Shown here in pieces: positions 1 through 8,715 of a DNA stretch of 64,000 nt (position 1 is its first letter; every line of letters starts with the position of its first letter). The position numbers and the translations under genes are program-made. Below the pieces are notes generated by a model that had not been told where the DNA came from, searched no databases, and was given only the letters and a program-made list of their open reading frames with translations. Source of the stretch: Pseudomonas sp. Q11 (lineage in GTDB: Bacteria > Pseudomonadota > Gammaproteobacteria > Pseudomonadales > Pseudomonadaceae); assembly GCF_024494355.1 (NCBI RefSeq), contig NZ_JAKNQY010000007.1, positions 124,001 through 188,000 of the forward strand, given 5' to 3'.

Positions 1-355
1 TGGGCTTGACCCGCACCGACTCGTAGCCAACCACCTGGTTCCCTTCGAACACGGGCGTAACGTAGGCGTTGACCCAGTAATGGTCGCCGTTCTTGCAGCG
101 ATTCTTGACGATGCCCATCCATGGCAAGCCTTGTTTCAGTGTGTTCCACATATGGGCAAACACGGCTGACGGCACATCGGGATGGCGTACCAGGTTGTGG
201 GGCGAGCGGATCAGTTCTTCCTTGGAAAACCCGCTGATTTCAACGAACGCGTCGTTGCAATAGGTGATCACACCTTTGGCATCGGTAGTGGAAATCAGGC
301 GTTGTTGGGCCGGGAAGGTCCTTTCGCGCTGTGTGACGGGCTGGTTGTTACGCAT
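1..355 (-). CDS. aer: Aerotaxis receptor Aer, N-terminal part (truncated by window edge)
   Basis: The reverse strand from the ATG at 355 encodes about 118 residues starting MRNNQPVTQRE, followed by a PAS fold (STTDAKGVITYCNDAF, ISGFSKEELI, LVRHPDVP, KNRCKNGDHYWVNAYVTPV). In the Aer family this PAS domain binds FAD and senses cellular redox state. It signals through a membrane anchor, a HAMP domain and an MCP signalling domain to CheA/CheW; those parts would lie left of base 1 and are not visible. The N-terminus and PAS motifs are typical of pseudomonad Aer, and aer lies close to acnA in P. aeruginosa. Another PAS-MCP energy-taxis receptor is the only real alternative. Confidence 0.88.
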   Translation of the reverse strand, partial: MRNNQPVTQRERTFPAQQRLISTTDAKGVITYCNDAFVEISGFSKEELIRSPHNLVRHPDVPSAVFAHMWNTLKQGLPWMGIVKNRCKNGDHYWVNAYVTPVFEGNQVVGYESVRVKP

Positions 356-431
356 GGTGTGTAGGTCCGCAAGGCTTTGAAAGGTTGTCGGCGCCGTCAG
401 GTTTTTGTTGAAGTTATTTTTCCGGTCGGTA

Positions 432-1220
432 TCACGCCAGCATCGGGTAGGTAAACAGGGCGAAATGAAGCAGGTTGATGCCAAAATGAGTAGCAATCGC
501 CGCGCCCAGTCCGCCAAAGCGATAGGCAAGGCCATAGCCGACCCCCGCCATGCCCGACAGCAGCACCCATTGCCATCCCGCGCCGGCATGCACCAGGCCG
601 AACAGCAGCGAGGCCAGGATCAATGCCAGATTGTCGCCATAGCTCAGATGTTTGAAGCGCCGGCTCAAGCCACCCTGAATGTAGCCACGAAACAACGCTT
701 CCTCCACCAGCGTCACCAATAAAAGATTATTGAGAAGCCATAACCAAGCCGGTTCCGGCCACTTCGGTGCCCAATGGATCATTCCCAGCAGCATCGCCCC
801 ACCCAGGGCCAGCACTGTGCTGAGGGTCAGGCCCAGGGCCGTGGCCTGGACCGACAAGCGAAACGAGCGCCTGCCGACGATCCAGGGACACGCCAGTAGC
901 AACCAGAAACCAATCAGCGGCTTGTCCTGGTTCAGGTACATGGCAAACGGCACGGCATCATCGGTGAAGCGTTGCGGCGGGATCGCCCTCCCGTTGAAAA
1001 AACCCGGCATCCAGTGCAGGGCCAGTGCCAGGGCCATCACCACAAACAGGGCGTGGCCGAGAAACTGGCCGACCGGCGTCTGCTGCTGGCGAACCGCATA
1101 CCCGGCGAACAGCAGCAGCGCGACCGAGATCGCAGCAGTCCAGGCCATTTGACCGAAGGCCAGGGCCAAGGCATAGCCGATGGAAAGGAAGGCCAGGTAT
1201 GGCCAGGGCAGGGCAGGCAT
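432..1220 (-). CDS. CPBP family intramembrane glutamic endopeptidase
   Basis: A 262-residue, very hydrophobic protein with about seven or eight membrane segments. It carries the three CPBP (CAAX protease and bacteriocin-processing) motifs: EEALFRG near residue 171, FGLVHA near 206 and HFGINLLHF near 247. These supply the Glu/His/Asn residues expected of the active site in the inner membrane. Family members include CAAX prenyl proteases and bacteriocin-processing or self-immunity proteins; the substrate here cannot be told from sequence. It is transcribed away from the bacteriocin cassette and is separated from it by about 440 bases, so a role in that system is not supported by layout. The gene looks intact, with host-like base composition. 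Confidence 0.85.
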   Translation of the reverse strand: MPALPWPYLAFLSIGYALALAFGQMAWTAAISVALLLFAGYAVRQQQTPVGQFLGHALFVVMALALALHWMPGFFNGRAIPPQRFTDDAVPFAMYLNQDKPLIGFWLLLACPWIVGRRSFRLSVQATALGLTLSTVLALGGAMLLGMIHWAPKWPEPAWLWLLNNLLLVTLVEEALFRGYIQGGLSRRFKHLSYGDNLALILASLLFGLVHAGAGWQWVLLSGMAGVGYGLAYRFGGLGAAIATHFGINLLHFALFTYPMLA

Positions 1221-1661
1221 ATCACATCCTTTGAGACTGAAGAACCGTTTGTGGCGATGGGGCTGACAGGGCCGGCGGGATTATAGGCAGACCTATAGAA
1301 AAACACCGCCTGTTAAGAGACGTTGTTTTCGTAAGGCGCTTCTTTTTTTCCTGCGGTCAATTGCCGTAGGGCATCGTACCGGGTCCCTCAGCCTGGAAAT
1401 ATCCCACTTCATTAAAGGTATCGATCTGACACAACACTTCAATTCGCACCAAGCCACCTCTTCGGGCGATAACTAATATGTTGTTTAGATGTTTCTTCAG
1501 CGCTCTTGCAAATTCGGACAAAACGTAACGGTGGGTTGTTTCTGTGGTCGTTTTTATATACGTTCGGAGAGTGAATAAAAATATAGGACAAGGCCAATTG
1601 TTTGTTAAGTGTTCTTGGTGAGGGGCGCGATTATATATTTGTACTTAAATGGAGTTTAAGC
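1221..1661. other. 441-base spacer between the CPBP gene and the bacteriocin
   Basis: Apart from the acnA 3' fragment, this AT-rich spacer has no believable coding sequence. It must hold the bacteriocin promoter. No good LexA box was found. TTGTTT occurs four times (1323, 1481, 1536, 1598), but I could not match these to a regulator site with confidence. The bacteriocin ribosome site GGAG is at 1651-1654. Confidence 0.5.
1357..1527 (-). pseudogene. Displaced 3'-terminal fragment of acnA (aconitase C-terminus)
   Basis: Bases 1369-1450 closely match the 3' end of intact acnA around 4314-4405. Read on the minus strand the fragment gives LVIARRGG, then RIEVLCQIDTFNEV, YFQAEG and a TGA at 1357-1359. 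Intact AcnA has [22 protein letters not shown] and YFKAGG. Homology thins out beyond about 1527, so only about 50 C-terminal residues remain, with no start codon and a diverged tail. It has the same orientation as acnA but lies across the bacteriocin cassette from it. I read it as the older acnA end left behind when the cassette inserted. Confidence 0.75.
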
Positions 1662-3956
1662 ATGTCGGACGTAGGCGAAGGATTTGTCCCGGGTCAGCCT
1701 TATCATATTAAGCCAACTTTTATAGCAGGAGAACAGCCTGTTGTTTTCGAAACAGGTGGTGGGGGCGGGTACATTGGAAATGGCAACGGATGGGGGTTGC
1801 AGGAAGGGCCTCGCAGAGGAGAGGGACCAGGAAGGACGATTCGTCCCATTACATTTCCTAATGTAATGAGCGAATTCATGAATGAGCATAAAGCTAATAA
1901 GTTGGCTATTGATACAGAATATAGTCCGATCTTCAAGACTCTGCGTGCTGATGTGGAACGAGCGTTGGCGCAAAAGCAACAAGCGGCAAAGGTTTCGAAG
2001 GGTTCTCCAATAGCGTCCGTGAAAAGCGATCAAAAAATCACGCTTGACCTCATTGCATCGAAACAAACTCAGTATATTTCTAAAAGACCTGTAGCGCTCA
2101 GTCTGTATAAAACGAATCCGCTGTATTTGATGAAGGATTTACCGTCGGCAAAAATTCGTAATATGCTCAATAACGCGCCTTTTACTCCTGAGATTTATTT
2201 GGCGACGTATAAGGCGATTGATGATGCGTACAAAGCAGCCTTGGATCTCAAGATTCTATCGATGTCGATAAGACTTCTTAGTGGCAAGCTTGAAGGGTAT
2301 GCCAAAAAATCAAACGATGCTGAGGTGGCCTATCGATATAACGACGAGACATGGGCCGCTTTACTCAGTCAGCGGTTGATTGTTATAGAGTCAGAAAAAA
2401 ATATTCATGTCCAACTTTTGGCGGATTTCCTTCAAAAAGAGGTTATTGCTGCATCCGGTTCGGTTAAGGGGTTAGCACCGGCTCAGTCTTTGCTTCACCA
2501 TAAGGCAACGTTGGATAGGATGATTAAGATAAAGCAGGGGGCGGTAAAATCCTACGTCCGTCCGAATCCTAATATTTCATCTCCGTTAAGCAAGCCGGAG
2601 TTGGAAGCGCTCAAAGATCTCGTGGATTTGCAATTAAAACCGAAGTTCGGTAAGCGATGGCAAGATTACCATAGAGCTCTATTGAATTCTGAGGCCGCCA
2701 AACACTTGGTTGTAACCTCAGCTGCCTTCGGCGCCTTGGCTGCGCGTGCAAAAGAAGTGACTGATGAACAGGCCCGTCTTGCCGCAAAAATCAAAGCGCA
2801 ACGATCGGCGGCTGAACGAACTCGTATTGAAGCTGAAGCTCGAGCTAAGCAAATGGCAGATGAGCAAGCTCGTAAAAAGTCTGAAGTCGAAGCAAAAAAG
2901 ATCGCGGACAAGTCTGCCGAACAGGCCAGGCGTATAGCAGAAGCCAATGCCCTGAAGGCAGCGCATACATTCAAGGTTTCAGATTTTAGGACGACCCAGC
3001 TGAATGCTGCAGCGGGTTCCATTTCTATTGCCGCCGGTTCCAGTCTGACGCTGGAGGCGGCTATTCAAGCTGGAATACGTGGCTTGAAATCGCTTGGCGG
3101 TGTTCTTCTCGATCGAGCCACCGGTGTAGGGATTGGCCTGCTGCTTTACTCCTCGCCTTTAGGGAACGGTGATCTCTATCCGCCAACCACACTCAGCCTG
3201 CCAGCGGAAGATCTGATTCCCGACTTACCAGGAAACCTGCCAGCGCTGGCCGCTGCCGGTGGTACGGTTGAGGTGCCTTATCGGATTTACGGCGACCACT
3301 CCACCTATTCAGTAGTTGCAACGCAAGCCGATGGAGGCGTATCACCCAAGGTGCCGGTGAGGGCTCTGACGCTGGACCCGGTGAGCAATGCATATACGTT
3401 CAGCACTGCCGACACTCCTCCGATCACCCTGACTTTTCCGATTGCAGCACCGGGCAACAGCTCGACGACGACCTCCGGACAGCCAGCGAAGACGCCGGCC
3501 TATACCGGCGTTACGCTAACCCCCATAGAGGTGATTGCCGAACACCTGCCAGCGGTTGATCAACTGGACATCAGGGATGCTATTTATGTCTTCCCGCTGG
3601 ACGCTGGGCTAAAGCCAATCTACGCAGTCTTTAGTGAACCTCTGGACTCAGGTGGGTTTACCCGCAAGCAACTGGACAAAAAATATAAGCATGCCGCTGA
3701 TTTTGGGGTTTCGGATGCAAAGAAAAATACCGAAACGCTGACTAGATTTCGGGATGCGATTGAAGCGCATTTGGCGGATAAAGAAACAATAGAAAAGGGA
3801 ACATACCTTAGGAAGTCCGGCTCGAAAGTATTTTTTAATCAGAAAACGAATAATGTGGTGGTGATTGATAAGGAAGGAAATTTTTCGACGGGATGGCGTC
3901 TGGATCCCAATACGCCTCAGTTCTGGAATTATATTAAAAATGGAGGTTTGCAATGA
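1662..3956 (+). CDS. S-type pyocin with colicin D-like tRNase domain
   Basis: A 764-residue bacteriocin. ATG 1662 has GGAG eight bases upstream; an in-frame TTG at 1602 lacks such a site. Residues 1-350 are a Gly-rich start plus a receptor-binding region unlike anything I can name. Residues 360-434 are a charged Ala/Glu/Lys/Arg coiled coil. Residues 450-662 are a Pyocin_S translocation domain (VEVPYRIYGD, GVTLTPIEVIAE, YVFPLDAGLKPIYAVFS). Residues 665-764 resemble the colicin D killing domain (KKYKHAADFGVSDAKKN ... FSTGWRLDP). The KYKH motif places His677, Lys674 and Lys676 where colicin D has catalytic His and Lys, predicting cleavage in the tRNA-Arg anticodon loop. The stop overlaps the immunity start by four bases. 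Receptor and killing parts are AT-rich and the translocation part is GC-rich, so the gene is mosaic. Release probably needs separate lysis functions, since no lysis gene is present. Confidence 0.88.
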   Translation: MSDVGEGFVPGQPYHIKPTFIAGEQPVVFETGGGGGYIGNGNGWGLQEGPRRGEGPGRTIRPITFPNVMSEFMNEHKANKLAIDTEYSPIFKTLRADVERALAQKQQAAKVSKGSPIASVKSDQKITLDLIASKQTQYISKRPVALSLYKTNPLYLMKDLPSAKIRNMLNNAPFTPEIYLATYKAIDDAYKAALDLKILSMSIRLLSGKLEGYAKKSNDAEVAYRYNDETWAALLSQRLIVIESEKNIHVQLLADFLQKEVIAASGSVKGLAPAQSLLHHKATLDRMIKIKQGAVKSYVRPNPNISSPLSKPELEALKDLVDLQLKPKFGKRWQDYHRALLNSEAAKHLVVTSAAFGALAARAKEVTDEQARLAAKIKAQRSAAERTRIEAEARAKQMADEQARKKSEVEAKKIADKSAEQARRIAEANALKAAHTFKVSDFRTTQLNAAAGSISIAAGSSLTLEAAIQAGIRGLKSLGGVLLDRATGVGIGLLLYSSPLGNGDLYPPTTLSLPAEDLIPDLPGNLPALAAAGGTVEVPYRIYGDHSTYSVVATQADGGVSPKVPVRALTLDPVSNAYTFSTADTPPITLTFPIAAPGNSSTTTSGQPAKTPAYTGVTLTPIEVIAEHLPAVDQLDIRDAIYVFPLDAGLKPIYAVFSEPLDSGGFTRKQLDKKYKHAADFGVSDAKKNTETLTRFRDAIEAHLADKETIEKGTYLRKSGSKVFFNQKTNNVVVIDKEGNFSTGWRLDPNTPQFWNYIKNGGLQ

Positions 3957-4225
3957 GTCTTGAGTTGATTGTTTTTGCAAGGCGGTTTGTTGAGGGTAGT
4001 CTTTCTGCTGAAGCGTTTTCCGATCCTTATATGGCTCAGTGGAAGGAGGAGCGAGATCTAAACAAGCTCAAGGATGATTCAGCTAGTGTGTCGGAGTGTG
4101 CATCCAGTATTTTTGTATTGGCTGACTGCTTTAATCCTGAATCTGACCGGGACGCCGATGAATTGGATGAGGTTGGGTTGAAACAAGAGGTGGAAGCGAC
4201 GTTAAGGAAATTCGGTTTCCTTTAA
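3953..4225 (+). CDS. Colicin D-type immunity protein
   Basis: A 90-residue acidic protein (MSLELIVFARRFVEGSL ... LKQEVEATLRKFGFL) whose ATG overlaps the bacteriocin stop in ATGA at 3953-3956, the usual toxin-immunity coupling. Its size, acidity, helical look and the FARRFVEGSLSAEAF start fit the colicin D immunity family, which binds the tRNase domain and blocks its active site in the producer's cytoplasm. The base composition is AT-rich like the killing domain and unlike neighbouring acnA, so toxin end and immunity gene probably moved together. Specificity for this toxin is inferred from adjacency. Confidence 0.85.
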   Translation: MSLELIVFARRFVEGSLSAEAFSDPYMAQWKEERDLNKLKDDSASVSECASSIFVLADCFNPESDRDADELDEVGLKQEVEATLRKFGFL

Positions 4226-4247
4226 ATGCTCATGGAATTGAGAGAAG

Positions 4248-4269
4248 CAGCCCCCGTGAACGGGGGCTG
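4248..4269. terminator. GC-rich hairpin between immunity gene and acnA 3' end
   Basis: A perfect 9-bp stem (CAGCCCCCG / CGGGGGCTG) with a TGAA loop lies between the convergent immunity and acnA genes. Neither side has a strong U-tract, so this is a plausible but not canonical intrinsic terminator for both. Confidence 0.55.
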
Positions 4270-4302
4270 TGGTCGAAGATCTGTCGATCATATAGCCTTG
4301 TG

Positions 4303-7044
4303 TTACCCGGTAATCAACTGACGCAGCACATAGTGCAAAATCCCCCCAGCCTTGAAATATTCCACTTCATTCAAGGTGTCGATCCGGCACAACACGTCAA
4401 CCCGCTCCTGGCGGCCGTCCTCGCGGGTGATGACCAGTGGCAGGTTCATGCGTGGCGTCAGTTCGACGTCGCTCAGGCCGAGGATGTCCAGGGTTTCCTT
4501 GCCGGTAAGGTTCAGGCTCTTGCGATTCTGATCGAGCTTGAACTGCAACGGCAGCACGCCCATGCCTACCAGGTTGGAGCGATGGATGCGCTCGAAACTC
4601 TCAGCGATCACCGCCTTGACCCCCAACAGATTCGTGCCCTTGGCTGCCCAGTCCCGGCTCGAGCCGGTGCCATATTCCTGCCCGGCGATCACCACCAGGG
4701 GCGTGCCCATGGCCTGATACGACATGGCAGCGTCGTAGATCGGCATTCTTTCGCCACTGGGGATGTAGATCGTATTGCCGCCTTCTTCGCCGCCGAGCAT
4801 TTCGTTGCGGATGCGGATATTGGCGAAGGTGCCGCGCATCATTACCTGATGGTTACCGCGCCTTGAACCGTAGGAGTTGAAGTCCCGGGGCTCCACGCCC
4901 TGTTCGCGCAGATAATGTCCGGCCGGGCTGTCGGTCTTGATATTGCCGGCCGGGGAGATGTGGTCGGTGGTCACCGAGTCGCCGAGCAAAGCCAGGATTT
5001 TCGCACCTTCGACATTGTTGATGGCCGGTGGCGGCCCACTGATGTTCTCGAAAAACGGCGGGTGCTGGATGTAGGTCGAGTCCGATTGCCAGACGTAGGT
5101 CGCCGCTTGCGGCACCTCGATAGCCTGCCATTGCTCATCACCGGCAAACACGGCGGCGTATTCCTTGTGGAACATGCTGGTGTTCACCTGGGCAACCGCG
5201 CTGGCGACTTCCTGGCTGCTGGGCCAGATATCTCGCAGGTACACCGGGTTGCCGTCGCAGTCATTGCCCAGCGGTTCACTGCTGATGTCGATGCGCACCG
5301 TGCCGGCCAGGGCATAGGCGACCACCAGAGGCGGTGACGCCAGCCAGTTGGTTTTTACCAACGGGTGCACGCGGCCTTCGAAGTTACGATTACCCGACAG
5401 CACCGATGCCACCGTCAGGTCGGCGCTCTGGATGGCTTTTTCGATCGGCTCGGGCAACGGCCCCGAGTTGCCGATGCAGGTCGTGCAACCGTAACCCACC
5501 AGATCGAAACCCAGTTTGTCCAGGTATTCGGTCAACCCGGCGGCCTTGTAGTAATCGGTAACCACCTTCGAACCTGGCGCCAGGGAACTCTTGACCCACG
5601 GCTTACGGGTCAGGCCTTTCTCCACGGCTTTTTTCGCCAGCAGCCCAGCGGCCATCATCACGCTGGGATTGGAGGTGTTGGTGCAGGAGGTAATGGCCGC
5701 AATCACCACCGCGCCGTTTTTCAGGCGATGGGTCCGGCCCTCGAATTCGTAGTCGGTTTCCCCCACCTGATCGGCGTTGCCTACCGCGACCCCACCGCCA
5801 CCCTCGCTTTCCAGGCGGCCTTCTTCCTTGCTGGTGGGTTTGAGGTTCAGGCCCAGGAAGTCACTGAAAGCCTGGCCGACATTCGGCAGCGAGACCCGGT
5901 CTTGAGGACGCTTTGGCCCGGCGAGACTGGCCTCGACGCTCCCCATGTCCAGTTCCAGCGTGTCGGTGAATACCGGTTCCTGGCCGGGCAGCCGCCACAG
6001 GCCTTGGGCTTTGCAATAGGCTTCCACCAGCTTCACGGTTTCCGCTGGGCGTCCGGACAGGCGCAAGTAGTCCAGGGTCACGTCGTCCACCGGGAAGAAC
6101 CCGCAGGTGGCGCCGTATTCCGGAGCCATGTTGGCGATGGTGGCGCGGTCGGCCAAAGGCAGGTCGGCAAGGCCGTCGCCATAGAACTCGACGAATTTCC
6201 CCACCACCCCTTTCTTGCGCAGCATTTGGGTGACCGTCAGCACCAGGTCGGTGGCAGTGATGCCTTCACGCAGCTTGCCGATGAGTTTGAAACCAATGAC
6301 TTCTGGAATCAGCATCGACACTGGCTGACCGAGCATGGCCGCTTCGGCCTCGATCCCGCCGACGCCCCAGCCCAGCACGCCGAGGCCATTGATCATGGTG
6401 GTGTGGGAATCGGTGCCCACCAAGGTGTCCGGGAACGCGTAGGTGCGTCCGTCTTCCTCTTTGGTCCACACGGTGCGACCCAGGTATTCGAGGTTGACCT
6501 GGTGGCAGATGCCGGTGCCCGGCGGCACCACGCTAAAGTTGTCGAAGGCGCTCTGGCCCCAACGCAGGAAGGCATAGCGCTCCCCGTTGCGCTGCATTTC
6601 GATGTCGACGTTCTGTTCGAACGCCTGGCTGCTGGCGAAATTGTCCACCATCACTGAATGGTCGATCACCAGGTCCACGGGCGACAACGGGTTGATCCGC
6701 TGCGGATCGCCGCCGGCCTTTTCCATGGCGGCGCGCATGGCGGCCAGATCGACCACGGCCGGGACACCGGTGAAGTCTTGCATCAACACCCGAGCAGGGC
6801 GGTATTGAATTTCCCGGTCGGACCGACGCTCCTTCAACCAGCCGGCGAGGGCCTTGAGATCGGTGCCGGTGACGGTTTTTCCATCTTCCCAGCGCAGCAG
6901 GTTCTCCAGCAGCACTTTGAGGGACATGGGCAACTTGTCCAGGTCACCCAGGCTTCGGGCGGCGTCCGGCAGGCTGAAATAGTGGTAAGTCCTGGCGTCG
7001 ATTTGCAGCGTTTTAAGGGTCTTCAGGCTATCGAGGGACGGCAT
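4303..7044 (-). CDS. acnA: Aconitate hydratase A
   Basis: A 913-residue iron-sulfur enzyme that interconverts citrate and isocitrate in the TCA and glyoxylate cycles. ATG 7044 is chosen because AAGGAG lies eight bases upstream; an in-frame GTG at 7053 overlaps that site. The aconitase core carries the three cluster cysteines, one in SCTNTSNPS (about residue 455) and two in [12 protein letters not shown] (about residue 520). The C-terminal swivel domain includes [16 protein letters not shown] and [14 protein letters not shown]. Its length and motifs fit the AcnA/IRP-type group, and no break is seen. Its 3' end faces the bacteriocin cassette, and a second, decayed copy of that end lies at about 1357-1527. 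Confidence 0.97.
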   Translation of the reverse strand: MPSLDSLKTLKTLQIDARTYHYFSLPDAARSLGDLDKLPMSLKVLLENLLRWEDGKTVTGTDLKALAGWLKERRSDREIQYRPARVLMQDFTGVPAVVDLAAMRAAMEKAGGDPQRINPLSPVDLVIDHSVMVDNFASSQAFEQNVDIEMQRNGERYAFLRWGQSAFDNFSVVPPGTGICHQVNLEYLGRTVWTKEEDGRTYAFPDTLVGTDSHTTMINGLGVLGWGVGGIEAEAAMLGQPVSMLIPEVIGFKLIGKLREGITATDLVLTVTQMLRKKGVVGKFVEFYGDGLADLPLADRATIANMAPEYGATCGFFPVDDVTLDYLRLSGRPAETVKLVEAYCKAQGLWRLPGQEPVFTDTLELDMGSVEASLAGPKRPQDRVSLPNVGQAFSDFLGLNLKPTSKEEGRLESEGGGGVAVGNADQVGETDYEFEGRTHRLKNGAVVIAAITSCTNTSNPSVMMAAGLLAKKAVEKGLTRKPWVKSSLAPGSKVVTDYYKAAGLTEYLDKLGFDLVGYGCTTCIGNSGPLPEPIEKAIQSADLTVASVLSGNRNFEGRVHPLVKTNWLASPPLVVAYALAGTVRIDISSEPLGNDCDGNPVYLRDIWPSSQEVASAVAQVNTSMFHKEYAAVFAGDEQWQAIEVPQAATYVWQSDSTYIQHPPFFENISGPPPAINNVEGAKILALLGDSVTTDHISPAGNIKTDSPAGHYLREQGVEPRDFNSYGSRRGNHQVMMRGTFANIRIRNEMLGGEEGGNTIYIPSGERMPIYDAAMSYQAMGTPLVVIAGQEYGTGSSRDWAAKGTNLLGVKAVIAESFERIHRSNLVGMGVLPLQFKLDQNRKSLNLTGKETLDILGLSDVELTPRMNLPLVITREDGRQERVDVLCRIDTLNEVEYFKAGGILHYVLRQLITG

Positions 7045-7216
7045 TGAAATCACTCCTTTGAGTCCGCACGGCTACGGACTGACGGGACGGGCAGAGCCTT
7101 TAACCTAGCCCTGTTTTACGCTTATGACTAATCACAGGACACCATGGGCAGGTTTGGGGTTCCGAACTCCGCTATCATGCGCCGGTTTTCGTGACAGGCT
7201 TTGCTACGGAGTTTCA

Positions 7217-8305
7217 ATGAATACGCTTTTCATGCACTGCCGACCAGGTTTCGAAGGCGAGGTCTGTTCCGAGATCGCCGAACACGCCGCACGGCTGGAC
7301 GTAGCCGGTTACGCCAAGGCCAAGCCGGCCAGTGCCTGCGCTGAATTTGTCTGTACCGAAGACGACGGCGCCGAGCGACTGATGCGCGGTCAGCGTTTCG
7401 CCGAGCTGATTTTTCCGCGTCAGTGGGCGCGCGGCACCTTCATCGATCTGCCGGAAACCGACCGCATCAGCGTCATCCTGGCCCACATGGGCGCTTTTCC
7501 GACCTGCGGCAGCCTGTGGCTGGAGGTGGTGGACACCAACGACGGTAAAGAGCTGTCGAACTTCTGTAAAAAATTCGAAGGGCCGCTGCGCAAGGCGCTG
7601 ACCGGGGCCGGCAAACTGGTGGATGACCCGCACAAGCCGCGCCTGCTGTTGACCTTCAAGAGCGGTCGCGAAGTGTTCCTGGGCCTGGCGCAGGTCGATA
7701 ATTCGGCCATGTGGCCGATGGGCATTCCACGCCTGAAGTTCCCTCGGCAGGCGCCGAGCCGGTCCACCCTCAAGCTTGAGGAGGCCTGGCACCACTTTAT
7801 TCCTCGGGATCAGTGGGACGAGCGCCTGCACAGCGACATGACCGGTGTGGACCTCGGCGCCGCGCCGGGCGGCTGGACCTGGCAACTGGTCAATCGCGGC
7901 ATGCTGGTGACGGCCATCGACAACGGGCCGATGGCCGAAAGCCTGATGGACACTGGCCTGGTGCAGCACCTGATGGCGGACGGCTTTACGTTCAAGCCCA
8001 AGCAGCCGGTGGACTGGATGGTCTGTGACATCGTCGAGAAGCCGGCGCGTAATGCGGCGATGCTGGAAGAGTGGATCGGCGAAGGGCACTGCCGCGAGGC
8101 GGTGGTCAACCTCAAGTTGCCGATGAAGCAGCGTTACGCCGAAGTGAAACGCCTGCTCGAACGTATCGCCGACGGTTTCAAGGCCCGGGGCATCAAGGTC
8201 GAGATTGGCTGCAAGCAGCTGTACCGCGACCGTGAAGAAGTGACGTGCCATCTGCGGCGGTTGGACACCAAAAAGCCCCGTGGGAGCAAAGCTTGCTCGC
8301 GATGA
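7217..8305 (+). CDS. rlmM: 23S rRNA C2498 2'-O-ribose methyltransferase RlmM
   Basis: A 362-residue protein with an N-terminal THUMP-like part and a C-terminal SAM-dependent methyltransferase fold (GVDLGAAPGGWTW at about residues 210-222; VVNLKLPMKQR). RlmM methylates the ribose of C2498 of 23S rRNA before large-subunit assembly. ATG 7217 (MNTLFMHCRPGFEGEV) matches the family start and has GGAG upstream; the open frame extends further but without family similarity. The last eleven residues (KKPRGSKACSR) are encoded by the start of a REP palindrome, which also supplies the TGA stop. Confidence 0.95.
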   Translation: MNTLFMHCRPGFEGEVCSEIAEHAARLDVAGYAKAKPASACAEFVCTEDDGAERLMRGQRFAELIFPRQWARGTFIDLPETDRISVILAHMGAFPTCGSLWLEVVDTNDGKELSNFCKKFEGPLRKALTGAGKLVDDPHKPRLLLTFKSGREVFLGLAQVDNSAMWPMGIPRLKFPRQAPSRSTLKLEEAWHHFIPRDQWDERLHSDMTGVDLGAAPGGWTWQLVNRGMLVTAIDNGPMAESLMDTGLVQHLMADGFTFKPKQPVDWMVCDIVEKPARNAAMLEEWIGEGHCREAVVNLKLPMKQRYAEVKRLLERIADGFKARGIKVEIGCKQLYRDREEVTCHLRRLDTKKPRGSKACSR

Positions 8306-8363
8306 ACGATGACGCGGTCAGGAGACCGAGGTGCCTGCATCGCGGGCAAGCCTTGCTCCCACA
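8280..8363. repeat. Inverted REP pair after rlmM
   Basis: Two REP palindromes in opposite orientation (GTGGGAGCAAAGCTTGCTC ... GCAAGCCTTGCTCCCAC) around a short centre. The left element overlaps the rlmM 3' end. A decayed tail of CTCCCACATG / TTCCACATG repeats follows to about 8405. This is the typical intergenic element of Pseudomonas, thought to be mobilised by RAYT transposases. Confidence 0.85.
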
Positions 8364-8463
8364 GCCTTGCTCCCACATGTTTGCTTCCACATGTTTGCTA
8401 TTCCACAGGCTTTGCTCTCACCCGACATTGCGCGACAATGCCCGCATGTTTCAGGAGTAGAAC

Positions 8464-8715
8464 ATGAGTGAAATGAACGATACGCCGGTCGACGGCACGC
8501 TGGATGCCACCGGCCTCAATTGCCCGGAGCCGGTGATGATGCTGCACCAGCACATCCGCGACCTGATGCCCGGCGGGCTGTTGAAGGTGATTGCCACCGA
8601 CCCCTCGACCCGTCGCGATATTCCCAAGTTCTGTGTGTTCCTCGACCACGAACTGGTGGCCCAGGACGAGGTCGATGGCACCTACCGCTACTGGATCCGC
8701 AAGAAGCTCGCTTAG
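8464..8715 (+). CDS. tusA: Sulfur carrier protein TusA
   Basis: An 83-residue TusA/SirA-family protein. Cys20 in the CPEP motif ([12 protein letters not shown]) accepts persulfide sulfur from IscS and passes it to the TusBCD relay for 2-thiouridine in tRNA and other sulfur transfer. The start ATG has AGGAG at 8453-8457. The stop overlaps the 3' end of the convergent MATE gene by four bases. Length and the conserved RDLMPGG and DIPKFC segments fit the family; function in this strain is inferred. Confidence 0.92.
   Translation: MSEMNDTPVDGTLDATGLNCPEPVMMLHQHIRDLMPGGLLKVIATDPSTRRDIPKFCVFLDHELVAQDEVDGTYRYWIRKKLA

Noticed and set aside
1320..1605. Four TTGTTT motifs as PrtN-type P-boxes for the bacteriocin
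   Set aside because: Spacing is irregular, two lie in the acnA fragment area, and I cannot match them to the P-box consensus with confidence. No LexA box was found either.
5365..6657. A 430-codon frame antisense to acnA
   Set aside because: Same reason: antisense shadow of a conserved gene with no recognisable domain.
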